Notes under the pieces: model-generated
What the model saw: only the letters and a program-made list of their open reading frames with translations
Told to the model about the DNA's origin: nothing
The model's database searches: none
Shown: in pieces, positions 12,492 to 24,703 of the stretch
Layout: each line of letters starts with the position of its first letter
Position numbering within the stretch: the stretch's first letter is position 1
Program-made: the position numbers and the translations under genes
NCBI GenBank assembly: GCA_951799425.1
Contig: OX637402.1
Location: 18,551,844-18,615,843 of the forward strand
Direction: 5' to 3'
Source: Ilex aquifolium
Taxonomy: Eukaryota; Streptophyta; Magnoliopsida; Aquifoliales; Aquifoliaceae
Length of the DNA: 64,000 nucleotides

Positions 12492-13297
12492 TGATGATGC
12501 ACAAATCGATTTCGTGCAAGTTCAACAGTCAAGAAGGTGAATAGGTATTGATGAGTGTGTAGTAAACAAACAATCAATGACCAAAATAGCAAATAAAAGA
12601 TTAACACAGAGGTTTATAGTGGTTTGGCCGTGGCCTACGTCCACTTTGAATGACAACGGTGGTCTTGGTGTTCTTTATTAATGAATAATCGTCATCGGAG
12701 GGTTTACACCGAAGAGCTACAGTGCTTTTAGGGAGAGAGGAACAACAATGTTGTGCAAGGTAGGAGAGGAGATTTTTTGGAAGGCGTGCCCTAGATGATG
12801 AGAGGGTTTACATTTATAGAGTTAGGGTTTGGAGGTGAGACGGTGACGTGAGGGAGGGGTTTCCTACTTGTTTTGGTAATTACAAATTTGGTAGGGTTTC
12901 TCCGTGCGCCGCATTTCTCTTCCTCGTACTCCAATTCTTTCGGAGGAGGGCCCCAGCTGGATTGGGCTTGAGCCTGGATTTGAGCCTTTTGGGTCTGGCC
13001 CATCATTTGCCCCTCAATGCCCCGTGTCCTAGGAAACTTGGAGAAGGGGGCAAGAGGTGCTCCCTGAGCCTGGGCATCAGGAGCTTGAGGTGCAGCTTGG
13101 GACGCCTGGGCATCAAGAGCTTGAGGTGCAGCCTGATGGCTGGGCATCAGGAGCTGGATGTGCAGCCTGGGATGCCTGGGCATCACGAGCTTGATGAGCT
13201 TGACCGGATTGACCATATTGGGCTGAATTTGCTGGATCTCTTAGAGTTGGCCCCTTGGTCTTGTAACATGAGTTGGGCCCTTGGGCTTGGCCCATCA
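12492..13297 (-). mobile_element. Solo LTR with 5-bp target duplication AACAT
   Basis: The unit runs TGATGATGCACAAATCG...GGCTTGGCCCATCA between AACAT at 12487-12491 and AACAT at 13298-13302. In reverse complement its ends match the LTRs of the gag-only element at 54118-59513: the right end TGTGCATCATCA, and a left end near AACTGGGCTAAGCCC. It is therefore a solo LTR of a related family on the minus strand. Open frames of 141-161 codons inside it are repeat artefacts. Confidence 0.85.
13066..13200 (-). repeat. About 36-bp tandem repeat inside the solo LTR
   Basis: Roughly 3.6 units of a 35-36 bp sequence, each beginning CTGGGCATCA and containing GAGCTTGAGGTGCAGC, start near 13069, 13105, 13140 and 13175. 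The position corresponds to the variable 13-bp repeat in the related LTRs at 54286 and 58628. Confidence 0.75.
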
Positions 13298-13691
13298 AAC
13301 ATAACAGAAATTCATATCAAGATAAGTTTATAATAGGTTGGATTGAGGCACGCCAAAAGCGCTGTCCTAAAAAGAGATACACCCCCTCCGCACAGAGTAT
13401 TTCGACGTTCTTTTCCTAAGATACAACAATTCTAGAGAAGTTACGATGCAGGAGTAAACCTCTCTATTGCGAACAATCACAACTCAAGTTGCCCAGAAAA
13501 CGCATAAATCATACAACAAATGGATAGATATTTTGTATGAAAAAATATAGAAAATAGTGTATCTCCTTCATCAAGAATCCTCCAAAATGTGTTGTAGTGA
13601 TAACCTTATATAGGATGATCTCAAACGGCTATTTTGAAGCCATTACTCCCAACTTCAATACACATTAAAATTTTAATAATGCTAGATGATG

Positions 13692-13748
<57 letters not shown>

Positions 13749-14583
13749 CATATATATTATTTTATATTTATATATACACATATGTAACCGTTTTTAAAGA
13801 ATCCTATAAAATATGAATAATGAAAACATTATTGTGGTAGGGTATATAGAATAATTATTCAAAACTTTTCTTTTAATATTAAATTATTCTAACAATATGT
13901 CCATGTAAGCTAATAATTACGAACTTTCCGTCCATGTAATCCAAGGACTACCTAATTGAGATTTACCTGACATATTTGGTATTTTATTATTGATTGGTTA
14001 TACCATGTCATAATAATAATACTGACATGATATCACCATTGCATTGAATATTTACTCCAACAAAGGACTTCTCTCAAACTTATTGTGTCGAAAAGTTTTT
14101 TCGTTTTTCATCATACCCGTCATTTGATTTATTAATAATATTAGTGATTTTTTTATCTTGAAAATAATAAGTTAAAGCGAGGAGATAAATAATTTCATAC
14201 ATTTTTATTAGTGGAAAAAAGAAATAATATGAAAAATAATTGTTAGCTGCCATAGTCGAACCCATCTCATTTGAATCGACAACAAGGACAAACTGCCAAA
14301 ATATTGTTATGGAAGCAATCCTCAGTTGGTGGCATATTCTTGTGATTTGGTAAGAAGGAACCAGGTAAGTTCATCTCACATTTTTAATCTCCAAAAATAT
14401 ATAAAACTATAAATGACCATTACTAACTTTTGTAAGTTTCTTGCTCATCATCTAAAACTTTGACAAGTCTATGCTAACTTGCTCCGAATTTTGTCAAAAG
14501 AAGCCTTTGGGTTGAATCTCATGGCAGCCAACAATGAGCCGTAAATTTAAATATCTTAAATTTGAAAATTAACAGTTCATTGA
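13298..14583. other. Intergenic DNA with (AC)n(TA)n microsatellite
   Basis: A compound microsatellite, (AC)n then (TA)n, lies at 13694-13757. Short palindromic AT-rich repeats occur near 13980-14050. No gene recognised. Confidence 0.6.
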
Positions 14584-14720
14584 GGTCCGGTCATGAGGGT
14601 TCTTCATGAATTTCGGTTTGAATGATTTATCTTTGATCAGAACGGAGAGGGATCAGAATTAATTGAAGTGCGCGCGTAAGTTGATCTGGACATTTGTATA
14701 ATACAAAAAAAAAAAAAAAA
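14584..14720 (+). mobile_element. SINE fragment (3' part), poly-A tailed
   Basis: It aligns with the 3' two thirds of the full SINE at 43437-43666: GTTCTTCATGAATTTCGG, then ATCTTTGATCAGAACGG, then GCGCGTAAGTTGATCTGGAC, ending in an A run at 14704-14720. The tRNA-like head is missing. Confidence 0.65.
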
Positions 14721-15772
14721 TCGGGTTAGGTTCCTAGATGAAAGAATTGTAGTGCGTTTGTCACCAAATACCAACTAAAATCCATCGAGTTCCCACATTG
14801 ACGAGCATTTGATTTGTTCAAAAGGCACTACGTTGAACAACACGTTCAAAATTAAATATAGGGGTTTGATCATTTCCAATACATGACAAATAAATACATT
14901 AACAATCACATATATTCCACATTAGCAAGTAAAATAGGGTTGATCATGTCCACTCTTTGACAAATAAATGTATTAGCAATCACATACACTAGAAACAAAT
15001 CTATTTTAAAAAAGGGTGATCGGATGCACACGAGTGTTTTGTCATTATGAAATGTAGACAAAATTAAATATGCAAAGTCTCGCTTCTGCACAAAAATAGA
15101 CTATTTTCGTGATTTCAATTCTTAATGTTCAGATCATAATGGAACAAAACAATCTTGTCGCAGCGTCAAGCTCCACTCTATTTTATGTTCCTAAATTTAT
15201 TGTTAAATATTAGTAAATATGAATTTTCTATTGGGAATTTTTTTTTTTAATGAATTGTTTGATAATCGTGAAAAGAAACAATATACTCAACTAGCTCGAG
15301 TTTGTGACCAAACTACCATTTTTTTAAAAACTTTATTACATTTGTACCATGTTTCTAACATTTTCTCATTTGTTTTGGTTTGAATAAAACATATTTTTTA
15401 AATTTGAAAAAACACTTCAAAGATTTTCTATCGAAAATAGTTCTTTTAAAAGTGAATCTAATATAAAAGTTTTCTCATCATAAAAAAATATAAAAAAAAA
15501 TACAGAATAATCTGAAAATTAATTCGATCTCCTCCTATGTCCCGGTCTTCATTACAAACTATCATTATTTCAAAGATGAGCTGTTGATACACATGTACCT
15601 TAGATTTGAACGATCCAATTCCATCTTAGATTACGATGTAAACTGAACCTATTCTAGATGGAACATGTTTCTTTCTACACGTGTTCAACGTGCCTGTCCG
15701 CGTTTACTATTCCTTACTCATTTTCTTCTTCCTCAAACAAAGTGCCACCTTAATAAGCAAGCAAATTAATAA
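14721..15772. other. AT-rich intergenic DNA, nothing recognised
   Basis: No coding pattern and no delimitable mobile element. Confidence 0.5.
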
Positions 15773-16113
15773 GAATGAATTACACTTTGAACCCTGAATT
15801 TTTTTTTAATTCTTGATTTATCAATAAAAAATTCTAATTTCCACAAACATCATAAAATTATAGCAATATGATCCAAACCCAAACTATCATTCAATTTTTT
15901 GTCTGAAAAAATGAAGCACATGACTTACAATTGACATTGCAAATCACAACTACTTTATAGTTTTGCAAGTCGAGATCGCGAGCTTCGTTTTCAGATGAAA
16001 AATTGAATGACAATATTTTTTTTTTATTCTGGGTCATATTGTCACAATTTTAGGAGATTGTGGGTGTATTTTGAGAATTAAAAAATCTTTGGGGTATAAA
16101 GTGAAATTTGTCC
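15773..16113. mobile_element. Mutator-type MITE upstream of the DUF1645 gene
   Basis: AATTAATAA at 15764-15772 is repeated exactly at 16114-16122. The ends are imperfect inverted repeats: GAATGAATTACACTTTG from the left, GGACAAATTTCACTTTA from the right. The element ends about 200 bp before the DUF1645 start codon and about 70 bp before its likely TATA box, so it now forms part of that promoter. Confidence 0.8.
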
Positions 16114-16175
16114 AATTAATAAAATAAGCAGAATTGGAAGTTTCACACTCACCAGACAACTACTCGCCGACCCAC

Positions 16176-16253
16176 CAATCACCATTATATATCTGTATTA
16201 AATAAACCCCCTATCCGTTCATACCATTTGTTGTATATATATATATATATATA
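16176..16253 (+). promoter_or_regulatory. Core promoter region of the DUF1645 gene
   Basis: A CAAT motif lies at 16176-16179, followed by TTATATATCTG at 16185-16195 and a (TA)n run at 16233-16253. The first TATA leaves a 5' leader of about 95-100 nt before the ATG, the second one of about 40-50 nt. Inferred from position only. Confidence 0.45.
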
Positions 16254-16315
16254 CCTTCACCAGTTCCTCTACCTTCTACACAGAATTTGAAACCAATTCT
16301 CACCCAAATCGCAAA

Positions 16316-17314
16316 ATGCAGGCGAGTTCTGGGCTATGGTCATCTCCGACCATCTTAAACTCCTACAGTGATGAAGACCAATTCGCCGGAAAGATTATGG
16401 AAGGTTTTAGCGCACGGCTGAAAATCGGAGCTGATTATGATGAAATTAAAGTTGAAAATTCAATACCCAGTGATGGGAAGTCCTCCGAAGACCAAAATCG
16501 ATTGTTAAATCAACAACAATCACAAGATGAAAAGGTTGAAGATCATGCAATTGAAGAAGAAGAAGAAGATGGTCATGGTGATGAAGATTTCTCGTTTGTA
16601 TGTAGCGTAGATGACTTACCATCACCGATTTCGGCTGACGATGTCTTCCAAAACGGTCAGATCAAGCCTGTTTTTCCGTTATTTGGCCGAGATCTCCTTC
16701 TCCTTCTATCTGATGAAGGCGATGGTGATTCTTCTCATAACACTTCCAACTCTCATCTAGGGTCTCCGGTGAAAAAAGTTTTCATCGAAACAAACTATCC
16801 CCCTCTACCTCCGTCATCGGAATCTGACGAAATCAACGGAGTCGCCGCCGGTCCGTACTGTGACTGGTCAAAAGGAAAAACAACCGAAAAGTCACCGGAG
16901 GTTTGTAAGAAAAGTAATTCCACTGGATTTTCAAAGCTTTGGAGGTTTGGGGATTTTCACAAACGGAGCCACAGCGATGGCCGCGACGCGTTTGTTTTCC
17001 TCAACAATCCGGCCACCACAACGGCGGCGAGTAAAAACACTGAAGAGAAGGTGGTAGAGAATAGGCCGCCAGAGAAGATAAAAAGCGCTGGAGAGGTGAA
17101 GATTAATAACGGAAATGGTGTAGTAGGAGGGAAAGTAAAGGCGAAGACGACGAAGAAAGGAGTGAAGGCCGAAACGTCGTCGTTGTCAGCTTACCTGAAG
17201 AACAGAGCGACAGAGGAAGATAGGCGACGGTCGTACCTGCCGTACAGGCCGGAGTTAGTTGGGTTTTTCACTAACGTTAACGGTGGATTAAGCCGGAATG
17301 TTCACCCATTCTAA
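16316..17314 (+). CDS. DUF1645 family protein, 332 aa
   Basis: An intronless gene for a plant-specific protein of the DUF1645 family. Family members are small, disordered, probably nuclear or cytosolic proteins linked to stress responses and, in rice, grain length; no biochemical activity is established. Seen here: an acidic run of E and D at about 80-91; the core FSFVC (92-96) with ISADDVFQNGQIKPVFPLF (105-123); a KLWRFGDFHKRSHSDGRDAF block near 207-226; and the conserved tail LPYRPELVGFF...LSRNVHPF ending at residue 332. The start is the first in-frame ATG after a likely TATA region, and the length is normal for the family. Base composition is richer in G+C than the flanks. Function beyond the family is unknown. 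Confidence 0.93.
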   Translation: MQASSGLWSSPTILNSYSDEDQFAGKIMEGFSARLKIGADYDEIKVENSIPSDGKSSEDQNRLLNQQQSQDEKVEDHAIEEEEEDGHGDEDFSFVCSVDDLPSPISADDVFQNGQIKPVFPLFGRDLLLLLSDEGDGDSSHNTSNSHLGSPVKKVFIETNYPPLPPSSESDEINGVAAGPYCDWSKGKTTEKSPEVCKKSNSTGFSKLWRFGDFHKRSHSDGRDAFVFLNNPATTTAASKNTEEKVVENRPPEKIKSAGEVKINNGNGVVGGKVKAKTTKKGVKAETSSLSAYLKNRATEEDRRRSYLPYRPELVGFFTNVNGGLSRNVHPF

Positions 17315-17889
17315 GCACTGATTTATTTAATTTTTGGGTTTTATTAATTCAATTTTTGTAAATCAAAAAAATTGATTTTTTCGTTTTTTTTTTTCCACTT
17401 ATTTATGAAATTGTTTGGGTGAAAAATGTTATGAGGGGCTCTTAGAAAACTAGGATGCCTAATCTATGAACCTCTCTGTACATTTTGAAATTCTTTAGTT
17501 CAATTGATTTCTCTTCAATTAATATATTTGTTTCTGATGCCAACTTGAGATGGCTTGGGATGTGTTGATTTAGAGACTCTGACAAAAATAAAATGGGCCA
17601 AGAGCATACAAAGAGTTATCAGAATTTTCTAAAGAAAGAGAAACAGCCAATGTATTATAAATAATACATATATTAGTATCACTTTCTCTCCGTAAACTTT
17701 AGCCTCATTTGGACATATTTAATAAGATAAATATAAATACAATACAGACTAGCTTAAAATGAGAGAACATACTTCGCCAGCAATTCATAGGAAATTCTGT
17801 GCAAATTTCAAGAATAACTAAAAAGGGGGAGAAACCCCCTAAATAGTTTGGCCCCTGTAATCTAGAACTCTCAGATCTAATATTTCTTA
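17315..17889. other. 3' flank of the DUF1645 gene
   Basis: T-rich sequence follows the stop codon. No canonical AATAAA is obvious within the first 150 bp. Nothing else recognised. Confidence 0.4.
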
Positions 17890-18044
17890 GGAAAATACTA
17901 TGCATTCCATATTTACAACTCAAATTTGGACTGTTGGATGAGTGGGTCTTATCAACTTTTTTAAATGAAACCCACTGATTTAATGGTCCTCCTTCATTTG
18001 AGATGCAAATTTGAGTTACAGATTTGAGATACATAACATTACTC
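17890..18044. mobile_element. Mutator-type MITE with 9-bp duplication TATTTCTTA
   Basis: TATTTCTTA occurs at 17881-17889 and 18045-18053. The 155-bp insert has inverted ends GGAAAATACTATG and, from the right, GAGTAATGTTATG. Inside are CAACTCAAATTTGGA and related CTCAAAT motifs on both arms. It belongs to the same family as 49629-49810. Confidence 0.8.
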
Positions 18045-18053
18045 TATTTCTTA

Positions 18054-19623
18054 TACTCATAGGGATTAGTCATTCTTGTTTTTCAGATGATATATTCTAA
18101 ATTAGCTCGGATTACAGTGATCAACATCTGAGCTCGAGAGAATAGTTAGTACAAGCCCGAACACCCCTATTAAAAAAAAGAAAAAAGAGAAAGAAAACAG
18201 TCTCTGAGGTGATGGACTAGGTGTAGGCTCAATGTTTGACGGGTTCCAGGTATTTTGGGTTGGTTTAACTTTTGTAAAGCCCACATAGTCCGAGCCCAAG
18301 TAAGAAATATAACACACTCATCTCTTTCCGTCTCCTCTGTGAAGGAGTGCAAATGAGTTGGGCCAAGCCCAATACAAAGTTGTGATAATTGGGGCTACTC
18401 TTTAAAAAACTTAGGGAATTAAGGGGGTGAGTACCATTTATTAGAAATATTAGACAAAAAATACAACAATTGAAAAGATCAATAAAAAAGTACACATGTC
18501 ATACTCAAAGTTTAAAATATCCATTTTTGTAGAAATTGAATAGTTTCCTAAACAAGTGAGGACACCTCTGGAAGAAAAGGAAGAGATAACAGTTATGCAT
18601 AGTTCCACCATTATCACCGGATTGTGTGAACTTCAAACGGGGATGACAAAACTTCTCCAAAATCACAATTCTTTGAAAATCGTTTGGCTGATATCAGTGT
18701 GACATAGGCTGGTATCAGTGGCACATTGGCTTGTATCAGTGTGATATTGTCGTGTACTACTGTGACAATGTGACATGTGCCACTGTGACAATGCGACATG
18801 CACCACTGCTACTTATAAACACATCGAATAACATACATATATATTTAAATTTAAAATATCTATGAAAAAAAAGACCTATAACAACCAATGGTATTATATA
18901 AGGTGAAAACATATATTCCTCATTACGATTTATAAAAAAAAACAAATTATACAAATGTGGGAAATACATGAATGTTTGAATAAAAATGAATGTTTGAATA
19001 ATTTCAGTAGAATGAAAGAGGAATATATAATTTAAAATTCAAAAATGCTATTCCATAAATTTAGGAAAATTGAATCCCTAATATAACTGCCAGATTTGTC
19101 TCCCATTAATAAAGAAAAAGAGCAATTTCGTAAAAGAAAAATTTAAAAATCAGCAAAAGTCTATCTCATCACCAAACATTTACACACAAATGTACTTATA
19201 CACATATTTTTTATATTAAGGTACTTTTATACAAATAAGTATGAAATGATGTACCTTTTCACAATTTTCCCAAAAACTTATAATGATTTAAGTCTATTCA
19301 TTAAACATATTTGGTATTAAGTCTCATTCTTATATTTACTTGTTGATACACACGTACGTTGCACGTGTACCATTTTAGGAATAAAATATGTAAAATAATG
19401 TCATGGATCAGTTTAATGCACATCTATAGTACACTTTGATGTGTGATTAGTCAAGAATCAATTTTTTAAAGAAAATCCCAAAAGAGATCAATTAAATTAA
19501 AATTAAATAGTCTTTTGTGAAATACATTGTTCTCCATTTTTTGTTTATTATTATATAGTGCAATACAACTTCGCTAACAATAATCATGATGATTGTCTAT
19601 AGCACTTCAAAGTTTGAAAATGT
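18054..19623. other. Intergenic DNA with a degenerate tandem repeat and a hairpin
   Basis: About 20-25 bp units of the type GTATCAGTGTGACATNGGCT recur at 18688-18812. At 19349-19372 there is a hairpin built on ACACGTGCAACGTACGTGT (minus strand), similar to that at 7269-7285 and possibly a degenerate Helitron 3' end. No gene recognised. Confidence 0.45.
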
Positions 19624-20413
19624 TGATGATGCACAAATCGGTATTGCGCAAGATCAACAGTCAAATATATGAATATGTGTAATTAATGAGCAACTAAGCA
19701 ATCATTGACAGATCAATGCAAACACAATAAATATAGAGTCAATATAAAGATTTATAGTGGTTCGGTCCGGGTGACCTACTCTACTCTCGGGAACTGCTAC
19801 GGTGGCCGGAGATCTTTATTGATGAACAATGTTATCGGGAGAGTAACTCCGGGAGTATTACAGTGCTTTAGGAGAGAGAAACAATGTATGTAGGGAGGTG
19901 TAGTATGTGTAGGGATCTCAAATTGTAGAGGTCTCCAGGTTCTTGGACATGCCCTCTATGTGGAGAGGGCTTACATTATATAAGTTTAGTGAGGTGGTGA
20001 CGTGAGGGATAGAACTTCTACTATTTTAGTAAGTACAGTTATGGCAGGAGATCTCCGTGCTTATCCCGATATTTTCTCCCTCGTGCTCCTATTCCTTCGG
20101 AGGAAGATCCTGGGCTGGATTGGACTTGAGCCTGAGCCTGGACTTGAGTTGGAGTGGGTTGGACTTGCATTGGAGTGAAGAAAGAGCAAGAGGAATAGGG
20201 GGGCTAGGCCATGGGCGGCGCCTAGGCTTGGGTGACCCCCTTTGGGCGGCGCCCTTTGATCCCTTGTTGGGCGTTGGCTTTATGACTCCTTTGTTGGCTT
20301 CTCTCTTGATGGGTTGAACCAGCTCTGTTTGGGCTCCTTTCTGGATATTGAATGTTTGGGTCTCTCTTGGTTTATTTTCATTGGGCCTGACCCAATTAAT
20401 TTCGGACTCATCA
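19624..20413 (-). mobile_element. Solo LTR with 5-bp target duplication AATGT
   Basis: The unit runs TGATGATGCACAAATCGG...TTCGGACTCATCA between AATGT at 19619-19623 and AATGT at 20414-20418. In reverse complement it begins TGATGAGTCCGAAATTAATT and carries a TATATAATGTAAGCCC promoter-like motif, both closely matching the LTRs at 54118 and 58461. Orientation is therefore minus. It contains GGGCGGCGCC motifs where the related LTRs carry their tandem arrays. Confidence 0.87.
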
Positions 20414-20418
20414 AATGT

Positions 20419-21960
20419 GATAATGAAAAGAGACCATCTCATGCTACTTTCACTCTACAAAACACGTGAGAATAATTGTTTCAAGGAAGCTAACACTTGA
20501 TTGCACGAGGTGAAAGATCCTTAACAAGCATACACAATAGAGGTCCCATGTAACTCTTTTAAAACTTCTTCCCAAATTCATATCCATTGCTCCTCCCCCT
20601 TAAAAAACTATTATTGTTCTCTTTCATAATATAACATATTCTTCCACCTAATTGCACACTCAATTCCTCTTTGCACCACATTGTCTTCAACGCACAAAAA
20701 GATACAAGGAAAAGAATTTGAAACAGGTCACACCACAAGGCAAGCACCTGAATGGTAAGAACATGAAATTAAAATCGAATAGAAGGGTGAAGTAACGTAT
20801 ATTGTAAACGGCAAAGAAAAATAAGAAACCAAAGGCTCTCCAAAACAGCCATTAGGGTAGGTTAGTCCTTTGCTCCATGAAAATACAACAATTATAAACC
20901 ACCATCATCTCGAAACCAAAACTCAAACAATTCAAAAGTAGTACTGGTTCAGGATGTCCACCAGTCAAGAACTTTGTACCACAAAAACATATTTATAGTA
21001 CTTTCATAAGCACAAAAATAATCAAAAATTAGAGGAATTGAATTTTTTTTTTACCCTATACACAACTTGAATGGACTGTATATAACATTTAACAAGCTCA
21101 AGATTTTCCAAGAGCTAATTCTAACTTTTACTGCAAGCTGATGCTGCAAGTAGAAGAAAAAAAACAAAATAAGATTACAGACTTTCGTAATGTCTATACA
21201 TCAGCCTTCACTTGGGAACTTGCATGACTTTATAAGTGAAAGAGAAACAAAAATAACTAAATTATTTTAAGAGCTAAATTTATTAAATACCTTAAGACTT
21301 CAATTTTCCAAGATTCTTGGAAAAGTGATCGAGGCTCTTGGCAAAACTGATTTTTGTTTAGAGATACGTAGTGTAAAATATGACTCACTATCAATAAGAT
21401 TTGTCTCCTCAAACACATGTTCTATTTCTAAATAGTGGGTAGGTTGGGGCTAAATTGTGAAAACGTCCAGGTCGCCTAACGATCATGCTTTTGTCCTTTG
21501 ATGCTTTATGTTTATAGTCTAACTTTACCACAATGCTTCTATGTCGTGTTTGGATTTTAATAATTGCCCATTAACTCAAGATAAAATTGTGCACGACCAA
21601 ATATTGTGTGGACTTTGATCGTTTAATAGAACCTGCAAGAGCTCAAAGCGCTCCTCCCCATTTTGATGGTACATTCGAGCAAAATGTTCACTCTACATAA
21701 AAATTATTTGTTACCCATATCAGTCAAAGCTCTTTCTTTTGCATACTGATTAGGCATATCTCCACCAATGTCCACACAAAAACATCATTCATAGGACTAG
21801 GAGTTGTTCAAATAAAGTTGGGTTTGTAAGGAAGATCAAACAAGCGAAATGCAAATTCAGTATTATTAGATAATGGCATTAATAACGTCGATAGGTGAAG
21901 TGATCACAAGAGGGGCCAAGTTATATATTACATCAAGTTATGACAAAAAAAAAAAAAAAA
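20419..21960. other. AT-rich intergenic DNA, nothing recognised
   Basis: No coding pattern, RNA gene or clear repeat boundary seen. Confidence 0.45.
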
Positions 21961-22103
21961 GATTAGTCATGAGAGATTTATCCTCATGAGTACCCTAGTT
22001 CTGGCGTGGATGATTTACCTTCGATCGAACCGAAAAAAAAATTAGTTAAGATACGTGTAAGTTGACCCGAACACTCTCTAACAGTTGAAAAAGGAAAAAA
22101 AAA
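21961..22103 (+). mobile_element. SINE fragment, same family as 43437-43666
   Basis: It carries GAGATTTATCCTCATGAG, CTAGTTCTGGCGTGGATG, CCTTCGATCGAACCG and ACGTGTAAGTTGACCCG in the order found in the full copy, ending in an A-rich tail. The tRNA-like head is absent. Confidence 0.6.
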
Positions 22104-23445
22104 CTACCGTTCCATGTGGCCTAGCCAAAAGGAACCAGTTTTTTTTATATCTCAAAAAAAAAAATGTTATGCATACCAAATTTTTTAACAAAAAATGTTT
22201 TTATCAAATGAGTTGGCAGCTCCAGATCACTCTTGGACCCACTAAATACTGATCAAAATATTTTTGATTGGATATGAAATTGCCAACTTATTTGGTAAAA
22301 ACAATTTTTTGATAAAAATTTTAATAAACAAAGCATTACTCTTCAAAAAAACATTGCTTTACACATTTTACCTCAACTTTCCATGATGATATCTTGAAAA
22401 TTTGTTTTATCTTAGATTATGTTTTCCCTTACACGACCCTCCCAATTTCTTAGAAAGTTTCCCATTAGGGATGGCAATGATCCATCAACATAAAACTGAC
22501 TTCCTTCTTTTCACTACCAACTAAAAACTAACTTCCTTTCATTCACAACCCCATTCTCCCAAGTAATTCACCCTCGAGGAAGTCCATTTTTTGTAAAATT
22601 TAGATTTTCTTTAATATATTCGATTTTAATTTCACTCAATAATAAAATATTAATTATTAATTCAAGTACGACGCATTAATACATAAGTGGGTTGGTTACC
22701 AATTTATGTGGGTGATTTACTTTAAAGTAAAATCGAAAAAAAAATGTATTAGTGGAGTTCACTTCCAATTTTTCGGTCTAAAGGATAGCTCCCAACACCT
22801 ACTAAGGTGTGTCTATTTCTCAATTAAAGACAAATAAATGTGAGTACATATTTTGAAGGCCCACTTGGCATTCCCTTTGGTATTTGTGTCTGAAATTAAA
22901 CCAAGTGCCCAATGCCCATTCCTTAGTTTTGGTAGGCCGGGAGGTAACGAACCCACATAAATGGCTAGACCCACTTGGCTCCCCCATACTTTTTAGATCA
23001 GATATAATTTCGTACGAGAAGACACTCTGTATGTAATACCAAAAATTAAATATTGATCATGAAATATTTATATTTTAAATAATAATTTATTTTTTTAAAA
23101 TTAAAATTAAAGTGAGCAGAGATAAAACAACAGAGAGATATGGAGAGAAAAGTAGGTGTTGATTAGTGGGTTGCATGTTTGGCTTTGAGGAGCATGTTAA
23201 TTAAATTGCTTAACATTGGGGTCGTACAAAGAAGATGATGTTTTTAAGTGGAATTTTTTTTTAAAAATGAGTTTTGTATAATTGGATTAAAGAAGATGAA
23301 AATTGAATCAATCTTCATCGTCGTTATGTTTTTTTAAGTTGATAATTCAACTTGTTAATCGTAAGAGCATCTCTAACATTTATCCTTTTTTTCCCCAAAT
23401 TTAAATTTGGGTAAAATGGTCTAAAATACTTTTCAATATTAGATT
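22104..23445. other. AT-rich intergenic DNA with partial transposon ends
   Basis: TAGGGATGGCAATGATCC near 22467 resembles a hAT MITE end without a partner. Sequence near 22995-23030 (minus strand GTGTCTTCTCGTACG) resembles the Helitron 3' ends at 1205 and 53687, but CTAG is lost. No gene. Confidence 0.4.
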
Positions 23446-24123
23446 TAGGGGTGTTCAAATTTTCGATTGACTGCAATTTCCTACCCTACCTTACCCTACT
23501 GAACTGCTAGCCGTAAAAATCGGGTAAGAATGCGGAATACCCATCAATTTCCGCATTCCTACCCTACCCTACTCGCAAAAAATATATTTGACTTTTTTTA
23601 TATTTTTTTAGTAATTATAAGAGTATTTGTATGATATAATTTATATTATAACATTGTTATTGTTATTGTTATGAATGTTTGAGTTGCTAAAACATGAACT
23701 TGTTTTTTGTGTAGGTTACATAATTTGTGGTGAACTGGTGATCTATTGGAGCAATTATGATTTTAATGTGTTTTATATGGTTTAAACTTAAAATAATTGT
23801 TATTGTATTTGTGTAACAATTATGATGGATTGATATTCATACTTTCTTATATTTTATTGTAATTGTTGTTGTAATTGTTTTAGGTTTTAGTGTTATTGAT
23901 TTATTGTGTTGTTAAATTGGTGCATGTTATTTAATTGAATTGTTAAAATGATCAAAAAATTAATAACTATAAAAGTGTTTACCCGACTTCCTACCCGATT
24001 AATCGGGTAGGAATACCACACCTGATCGAGTAGGGTAGGCCAAGAAAAAATTCTTCCGCAATGTATCGGGTAGAAAGACGGAAGATTATATTTCTTACCC
24101 GTAGGGTAGGGTGAACATCCCTA
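23446..24123. mobile_element. hAT-type MITE with TACCCTA-rich arms
   Basis: The ends TAGGGGTGTTCA (left) and TAGGGATGTTCA (right, complement) are flanked by ATTAGATT (23438-23445) and ATTAGATC (24124-24131), an 8-bp duplication with one mismatch. Both arms contain CTACCCTACC/GGGTAGGGTAGG and ATCGGGTA motifs. The middle is AT-rich with no coding. Confidence 0.75.
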
Positions 24124-24703
24124 ATTAGATCCATACCTATACCAAATGAAGAATTTTTTTCTTTAAACTCAATGGTCATATTTTACCCTTTTTTAAATTT
24201 GGCTTGTCCTCATTTAAATTTGGATTTCTCTTCCTTTAAATTTAAGTTTTTCCATTGGATTAAATCAAGTTTTTATCATTTTTTTACTCAAATTTGGGTA
24301 CGGTTTGAGTTTCTATTGAAGATGATCTAATATTAGATAGAGTAAAAATAATCTCGTGTCTGAAGATACTATACAATATCAAAAATCGAATTGATCTTGC
24401 AATATTTTTATTTTAAATAAGAATTTAATTTTTTTAATTACGTAATTTAAAATTAAAATGAAGAGAGAGGTAGGTGTGAATTGATGATATTATTTGTTAT
24501 TCGGGAGTAAATTGGTGGTGGGATTATCGGGCATTGAGGGTCGTGCAAAAAAGTCGATATTTTTGGAGAATTTTTTTTTTTTTGTACATTGTATAATGTT
24601 CGTACATTGAATTTGAAGATAATCACTATATCTAAAATACAAATATTAAAAGTTTTTGTTGTTCATCTTCATGTGTCTATGTAATATTACATTGCATTCC
24701 AGG

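Noticed and set aside
12791..13333. Overlapping open frames of 141 and 161 codons on both strands
   Set aside because: They lie in the solo LTR and its tandem repeat; length comes from the GC-rich repeat.
19349..19372. Helitron 3' end suggested by a strong hairpin
   Set aside because: CTRR is missing (AACAAGT follows) and no 5' end was found; kept only as a note in the intergenic entry.
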